Positions 60,384 to 64,000 of a stretch of DNA of 64,000 nucleotides are shown here, one piece after another (position 1 is the stretch's first letter; each line of letters starts with the position of its first letter). The position numbers and the translations under genes were made by a program. The notes beneath the pieces were generated by a model. That model searched no databases and was not told the origin of the DNA. It saw only the letters and a program-made list of their open reading frames with translations. The DNA is from Mesorhizobium sp. WSM4904 (GTDB lineage Bacteria; Pseudomonadota; Alphaproteobacteria; Rhizobiales; Rhizobiaceae): contig NZ_CP121354.1 in the NCBI RefSeq assembly GCF_029674545.1, positions 4,783,001 through 4,847,000 on the forward strand. The letters are read 5' to 3'.

Positions 60384-61334
60384 TCAGGAAAGCGTGGCGA
60401 AGTCCGGGTCGGGTCCGGCCTTGAGCTCCAACAGCCTGCCGATCACCCTTGTGCCGAGTGGCTGCCGCAGGCTCAGGCGCTTCGCCTCGGCCATCTGCAC
60501 ATCGAGCGGCGCAGCGCGATTGCGCTGGAAGAACTCGAATATCCTGCGGCGCGCAAAGGCTCTTGTCCTGGAAGTCGAGAAGATGCTGAAGCTGCCGTAG
60601 GATCGCACCACCTGATGATCCTTGGCCAGCGCCACGCCGAGGGCGAACTGTTCCAGCGTATGCGTGTCGACCTTCCCGAACAGTCCGCGGATGACGCGGT
60701 CGGCGCACTCGACACTTGCCCGCATGTTCCGGTGCAGCCCCATTACCGCCGAGCTCCAAAGCGGCGCGCTTGGCGACAGGACGAGATCGTCGTCCGCGAA
60801 CAGGTCTTTCGGCAGGCCGGCAAGGCCCCGGTAGTGCGATTTCGGCGACCTGTTCGCCCGCCCTTCGCTGCGGAACAGAACCGCCCTCCCCGGCGTGACG
60901 CGGCCGATGTCGATATCGGGATTGCCGGTGAAAGCGATATCGCTGTCGATGTAGAGCACGCGCTCGAAGCCGCGGCCCAGCACGTCATGCATGACGCGGT
61001 TCTTGATGCGGAACCAGTAACGGCCTTCGAGCGACCAATCGCTGATCTGCTGCGGCAAGATCGGCACGATCTGGAACGGATAGTTTCGGAACAGCTCAGG
61101 GCGATCGGTATAGATCACGATCGGACTGGCATCACCCTTGTAGGCGCTGATCAGCAGACCTGCAAAAATCGCGCTATAGTGATAGCCAAGTCCGTTCCCA
61201 TAAGCGATTATGACATATGCCTGCGACAAACGCTGCTCGACAGTGCTGTCATGGACAGCACCGAGCACACCCACACCAATTTCCGTACAACCCCACCTCT
61301 CGATTGCGCATTCACCGCAATCGAGCACCCCCAT
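60384..61334 (-). CDS. Glycosyltransferase-like protein (GT-A fold, DxD)
   Basis: A protein of about 316 residues. AYVIIAYGNGLGYHYSAIFAGLLISAYKG and SPIVIYTDRPELF resemble the nucleotide-sugar-binding opening of GT8-like enzymes. GFERVLYIDSDIAFTGNPD holds the DxD-type metal motif. VMGLHRNMRASVECADRV and KVDTHTLEQFALGVALAK are typical of the C-terminal acceptor part. The start is unclear: ATG 61334 is used, the open frame reaches 61415, and GTG 61268 is possible. It is divergent from the beta-propeller gene at 61555, and both probably serve a surface polysaccharide. Substrate unknown. Confidence 0.72.
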   Translation of the reverse strand: MGVLDCGECAIERWGCTEIGVGVLGAVHDSTVEQRLSQAYVIIAYGNGLGYHYSAIFAGLLISAYKGDASPIVIYTDRPELFRNYPFQIVPILPQQISDWSLEGRYWFRIKNRVMHDVLGRGFERVLYIDSDIAFTGNPDIDIGRVTPGRAVLFRSEGRANRSPKSHYRGLAGLPKDLFADDDLVLSPSAPLWSSAVMGLHRNMRASVECADRVIRGLFGKVDTHTLEQFALGVALAKDHQVVRSYGSFSIFSTSRTRAFARRRIFEFFQRNRAAPLDVQMAEAKRLSLRQPLGTRVIGRLLELKAGPDPDFATLS

Positions 61335-61554
61335 CTTGCTTATACTGGGAGCAACCCAGCACCTAAACCCGGTCTTCACATAATGCTTTGTTCTTTCCCC
61401 AGTCAAGGGCAGCACTATCTGGCCAGGATTACGTCAGCATGACATGCTCGACTTAGGCCAAAAGAATTGGCGAATGGAAATCGCCGGTCCATACACACGG
61501 TTTGCGGGCGATACAGTTTGCTGCGTAGATGCGCCGGCGCGAGGGGGCGAATCC

Positions 61555-62451
61555 ATGGTCGACATCTGGCAAGTGGGCATTGTGCCCGAATCGATCGGAA
61601 ATGCTCTTGCCCCGCACGGTCTCGACAAGAGCCGTGTCGTCTGGCTGCCGCCGCAGGGATCGTTCCGCTTCGTCGCCGACCCGTTCGGCCTTTTCCATGG
61701 CGACCGTTTCACGGTGATGGTCGAGGCCTATGACTACCGGGTGAAACGCGGCGAGATCCATTACTACAGCTACGACCGGGACTGGACGCTTCTGGAGCGC
61801 GGCGCGGCCCTGAAGGAGCGGTTCCACCTCTCCTATCCATTCCTGATCCGGCAGGGCGAAGACATCTTCATGCTGCCGGAGGCTTACCAGAGCGGGCGGC
61901 TGACGCTTTACAAGGCGACCGAATTTCCGAAGGCATGGCAGCCGGTTGCGGTGCTGCTTGACGAGCCGGCGGTCGATGCGACGATCTTGCGCCACCAGCA
62001 GCGCTGGTGGATGCTCTATGCGCTGCATGGTCCCGACGGCCAAGACACGCGAGAGCTGCACGCCGCCTTCGCCGACAGCCTGACCGGCCCATGGCGCAAG
62101 CACCCGCAAAATCCGGTACGCACCGGCCGCGCATCGTCGCGGCCTGCCGGCTCGGCCTTCGAGCATGAGGGCCAGCTCCATTTCCCGACGCAGGATTGCG
62201 AGGCGGGCTACGGCACCGCCATCAACCTGTTGCGCATCGAGCGCCTGACGCCGGAGGAATTCTCGGCCGGCATCGTCAAGCGGCTGTCGCCGGAGGAGTG
62301 GCTCGACGGCTTCGACACGGGCCTGCACACGCTGTCGGACGGTGGCGGCGTCACGCTGATCGACGTGCGGCGCGTTGAGCGCTCACCGACGCGGCACCTG
62401 ATCAAGCTGCAATACTGGTTGCGGCGACGGCTTGCGGCGACGCCTTCATAG
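61555..62451 (+). CDS. GINT1-domain-like beta-propeller protein
   Basis: A 298-residue protein resembling the N-terminal domain of plant glucosamine inositolphosphorylceramide transferase, a five-bladed propeller akin to GH43/GH32 folds. Markers are FVADPFGLFHGDRFTVMVEAYDY, YPFLIRQGEDIFMLPEAYQSGRL, and DATILRHQQRWWMLYAL. In bacteria such domains occur in capsule and O-antigen loci, often fused or next to formyltransferases. ATG 61555 follows GAGGGGG by eight bases; the frame is open back to 61444 (ATG 61477 also). There is no signal peptide. A role in surface glycan formation is inferred. Confidence 0.75.
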   Translation: MVDIWQVGIVPESIGNALAPHGLDKSRVVWLPPQGSFRFVADPFGLFHGDRFTVMVEAYDYRVKRGEIHYYSYDRDWTLLERGAALKERFHLSYPFLIRQGEDIFMLPEAYQSGRLTLYKATEFPKAWQPVAVLLDEPAVDATILRHQQRWWMLYALHGPDGQDTRELHAAFADSLTGPWRKHPQNPVRTGRASSRPAGSAFEHEGQLHFPTQDCEAGYGTAINLLRIERLTPEEFSAGIVKRLSPEEWLDGFDTGLHTLSDGGGVTLIDVRRVERSPTRHLIKLQYWLRRRLAATPS

Positions 62452-62554
62452 CCGGGCGTCAACCGACTGAAAATTCACTGTGTTTTCGCCGTGCGCTGGC
62501 GTCGTTCGGCATGTTCATGATACAGATGTTGGCGTGGATCGGGGGATCAACGCA

Positions 62555-63163
62555 ATGCCGACGCTCTATGTGCTGAAGCCAGCCTTCCAGGACAGGCTGC
62601 GGCCGCTGGTCGGCAAGTTGGCTGCAATCGGCGTGACGGCCAATGGCATCACCATACTGGCAGCCGTCCTCTCCGTGGCGGCCGGTACGGCGATCGCGGC
62701 CTTGCCCGATTGGCGCGCGCCGCTCTTCCTCATCCCTGTCGTGCTTTTCGTTCGCATGGCGCTCAACGCCATCGACGGCATGCTCGCGCGGGAACACGGC
62801 CAGGCCTCTATCCTCGGCATGTACCTCAACGAAATCTGCGATGTCGTCTCCGACCTCGCGCTGATCCTGCCCTTTGCCGCCTTTCCGCAATTCGGCGCCT
62901 GGGGCGTCGTCGCCTTTGCCGTGGCGGCGGCGCTCTCCGAATTCGCAGGCGTGCTCGGCATCGCCGCCGGGGTCGGGCGAAACTATGCCGGGCCGTTCGG
63001 CAAAAGCGACAGGGCGCTGGCGCTCGGCGTGGTGGCCGTGCTCGCCGCCGCCGGGCTTTGGCCGGCCGCAATCGCGCCTTTTGTGTTTCCGGCCATGGCT
63101 ACGCTTTCGCTGCTGACCGCCATAAACCGGATACGCGCCGGTCTTATTGGCAGCGCCGGCTGA
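62555..63163 (+). CDS. CDP-alcohol phosphatidyltransferase family protein (YnbA-like)
   Basis: A 202-residue membrane protein with about six helices. The signature is DGMLAREHGQASILG followed by MYLNEICDVVSD. In the canonical DGx2ARx8Gx3Dx3D motif the second Asp is Asn here (G-M-Y-L-N-E-I-C-D), with a further Asp four residues after the last one. Such a LNE variant is seen in the YnbA-type subfamily. It transfers a phospho-alcohol between CDP-lipid and an acceptor; which one is unknown. The hydrolase gene follows 31 bp downstream, as in the E. coli ynbABCD operon. Confidence 0.85.
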   Translation: MPTLYVLKPAFQDRLRPLVGKLAAIGVTANGITILAAVLSVAAGTAIAALPDWRAPLFLIPVVLFVRMALNAIDGMLAREHGQASILGMYLNEICDVVSDLALILPFAAFPQFGAWGVVAFAVAAALSEFAGVLGIAAGVGRNYAGPFGKSDRALALGVVAVLAAAGLWPAAIAPFVFPAMATLSLLTAINRIRAGLIGSAG

Positions 63164-63194
63164 GCATCGAGCCATGCCGCCCGGGGGAAACGCC

Positions 63195-64000
63195 ATGCTT
63201 CACGAACAGATCGCCACCGTACCGGCGCAAAACCTTGCCCGGCAGGCGCAGGAACGCACGTTCCGCAGCCATGACGGCACGGAGATCTTCTACCGTTTCT
63301 GGCCGGCGGTGTCCGCCGAGGCCAAGGGCGCCATCGTGCTCTTCCATCGCGGCCACGAGCATGGCGGCCGCATGGCGCATCTGGTCGACGAACTCGGCAC
63401 GCCCGATTACGCCTTCTATGCCTGGGACGCGCGCGGCAACGGCCGCTCCACCGGCGAACGCGGCTATGCGCCGTCTTTCGCGGCGCTGGTGCGCGATATG
63501 GACTGTTTCATGCGCGAGGTCGCCGCCAGGGACGGCTTTGGCACGCAGGACATCGCGCTGATCGCGCAGTCCTTCGGCGCGGTGCTTGCGGCCGCTTGGG
63601 TGCACGACTATGCGCCGAAACTTCGCGCCATGGTGCTGGCCTCGCCGGCCTTCTCGGTCAAGCTCTACGTGCCCTTCGCCAAGGAAGGCATCGCGCTCTG
63701 GCAGAAGATCAAGGGGCGCTTCTTCGTCAATTCCTACGTCAAGGCGAAGCTGCTGACCCATGACCCGGCGCGCATCGCCTCCTTCGAAAACGATCCCCTG
63801 ATCACGAGGCCGATCGCGTCGAACATCCTCGTCGAGCTCTACCAGCATGCGGCGCGCATCGTTGCCGATGCGCGCGCCATCACCGTGCCGACGCAGCTTC
63901 TCCTGTCGGGCAGCGACTGGGTGGTGCGGCATGGCCCCCAGCACGAGTTCTTCGTCAACCTCGGCAGCCGCATCAAGGAGCGGCACGTTCTGCCGGGCTT
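63195..64000 (+). CDS. Alpha/beta hydrolase (YnbC-like), truncated by the window end
   Basis: 268 codons are visible, in frame to the last base. The domain is a serine hydrolase of the monoglyceride-lipase type: IVLFHRGHEHGGR (oxyanion region), YAFYAWDARGNGRS, nucleophile elbow ALIAQSFGA (Ser about 126), LASPAF, and the catalytic Asp in LLLSGSDWVV. The His would lie beyond the window. ATG 63195 has GGGGGA upstream; ATG 63174 is in frame. In rhizobia and in E. coli YnbC this hydrolase is usually fused to a C-terminal SAM methyltransferase, which I predict outside the window. It is probably an operon with the preceding CDP-alcohol transferase. Confidence 0.85.
   Translation, partial: MLHEQIATVPAQNLARQAQERTFRSHDGTEIFYRFWPAVSAEAKGAIVLFHRGHEHGGRMAHLVDELGTPDYAFYAWDARGNGRSTGERGYAPSFAALVRDMDCFMREVAARDGFGTQDIALIAQSFGAVLAAAWVHDYAPKLRAMVLASPAFSVKLYVPFAKEGIALWQKIKGRFFVNSYVKAKLLTHDPARIASFENDPLITRPIASNILVELYQHAARIVADARAITVPTQLLLSGSDWVVRHGPQHEFFVNLGSRIKERHVLPG

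Noticed and set aside
1..64000. tRNA and rRNA genes
   Set aside because: No T-loop-like GTTCRANYC flanked by an acceptor stem and no rRNA signature was seen in any gap by eye; a covariance-model scan could still find one.

Overview
The window is high-GC DNA from an alphaproteobacterium of the order Rhizobiales, most likely Mesorhizobium or a close relative. The inference rests on gene order (M16 peptidase pair, patatin, rsmD, S4 pseudouridine synthase, tadA, lipoprotein, ileS, ribF, TIGR01459-type HAD hydrolase), on a VirA/VirG-like two-component system with a DAHL-type sensor, and on several families of intergenic palindromes of the rhizobial mosaic-element type. No rRNA, tRNA, insertion sequence, integrase or CRISPR array was found.

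Layout. 0-5.4 kb: cardiolipin synthase plus an endonuclease/exonuclease/phosphatase protein, then a BTAD-TPR regulator divergent from a secreted DUF1194 (VWA-like) protein. 5.4-12.1 kb: two methyltransferase genes (one frameshifted), then a VirA-like hybrid kinase and a di-haem cytochrome c peroxidase, divergent from a VirG-like regulator. 12.3-18.9 kb: a catabolic operon with LacI regulator, sugar-binding protein, two permeases and a GH127 beta-L-arabinofuranosidase, preceded by twin LacI-type operators; it has no ABC ATPase. 19.1-22.8 kb: accessory, AT-richer segment with two unknown genes, a stand-alone GT51 transglycosylase, a PUA-like/HNH nuclease and a methyltransferase. 23.3-32.5 kb: a tandem-barrel outer membrane protein, a RibD-like reductase, and a type I secretion locus (adaptor, ABC exporter, 1351-residue VCBS/RTX protein with eight near-identical 300-bp repeats).

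33-50 kb is mostly conserved housekeeping DNA. It is interrupted at 44.3-46.0 kb by a two-gene module, an AbiU2-like HEPN protein followed by an Mrr-like PD-(D/E)XK nuclease, which is the best candidate here for an undescribed defence system. 50-54 kb holds two tandem TadG-like VWA proteins. 54-60.3 kb holds a LysE exporter, DUF2189 and CAP proteins, and a MarR-EmrA-EmrB efflux operon. The efflux operon is split by about 350 bp of unusually structured DNA (a 16-bp closing stem enclosing several hairpins). 60.4-64 kb holds two cell-surface glycan-type genes and the start of a YnbA/YnbC-like phospholipid operon that runs off the window.

Functionally the window mixes envelope and surface biology (cardiolipin, OMPs, adhesin secretion, glycosyltransferases, M16 proteases, CDP-alcohol transferase), plant-polysaccharide use (GH127 operon) and sensing (VirA/G-like pair), consistent with a soil or plant-associated lifestyle. 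Start codons were judged by eye from Shine-Dalgarno spacing and family N-termini; uncertain ones are flagged.
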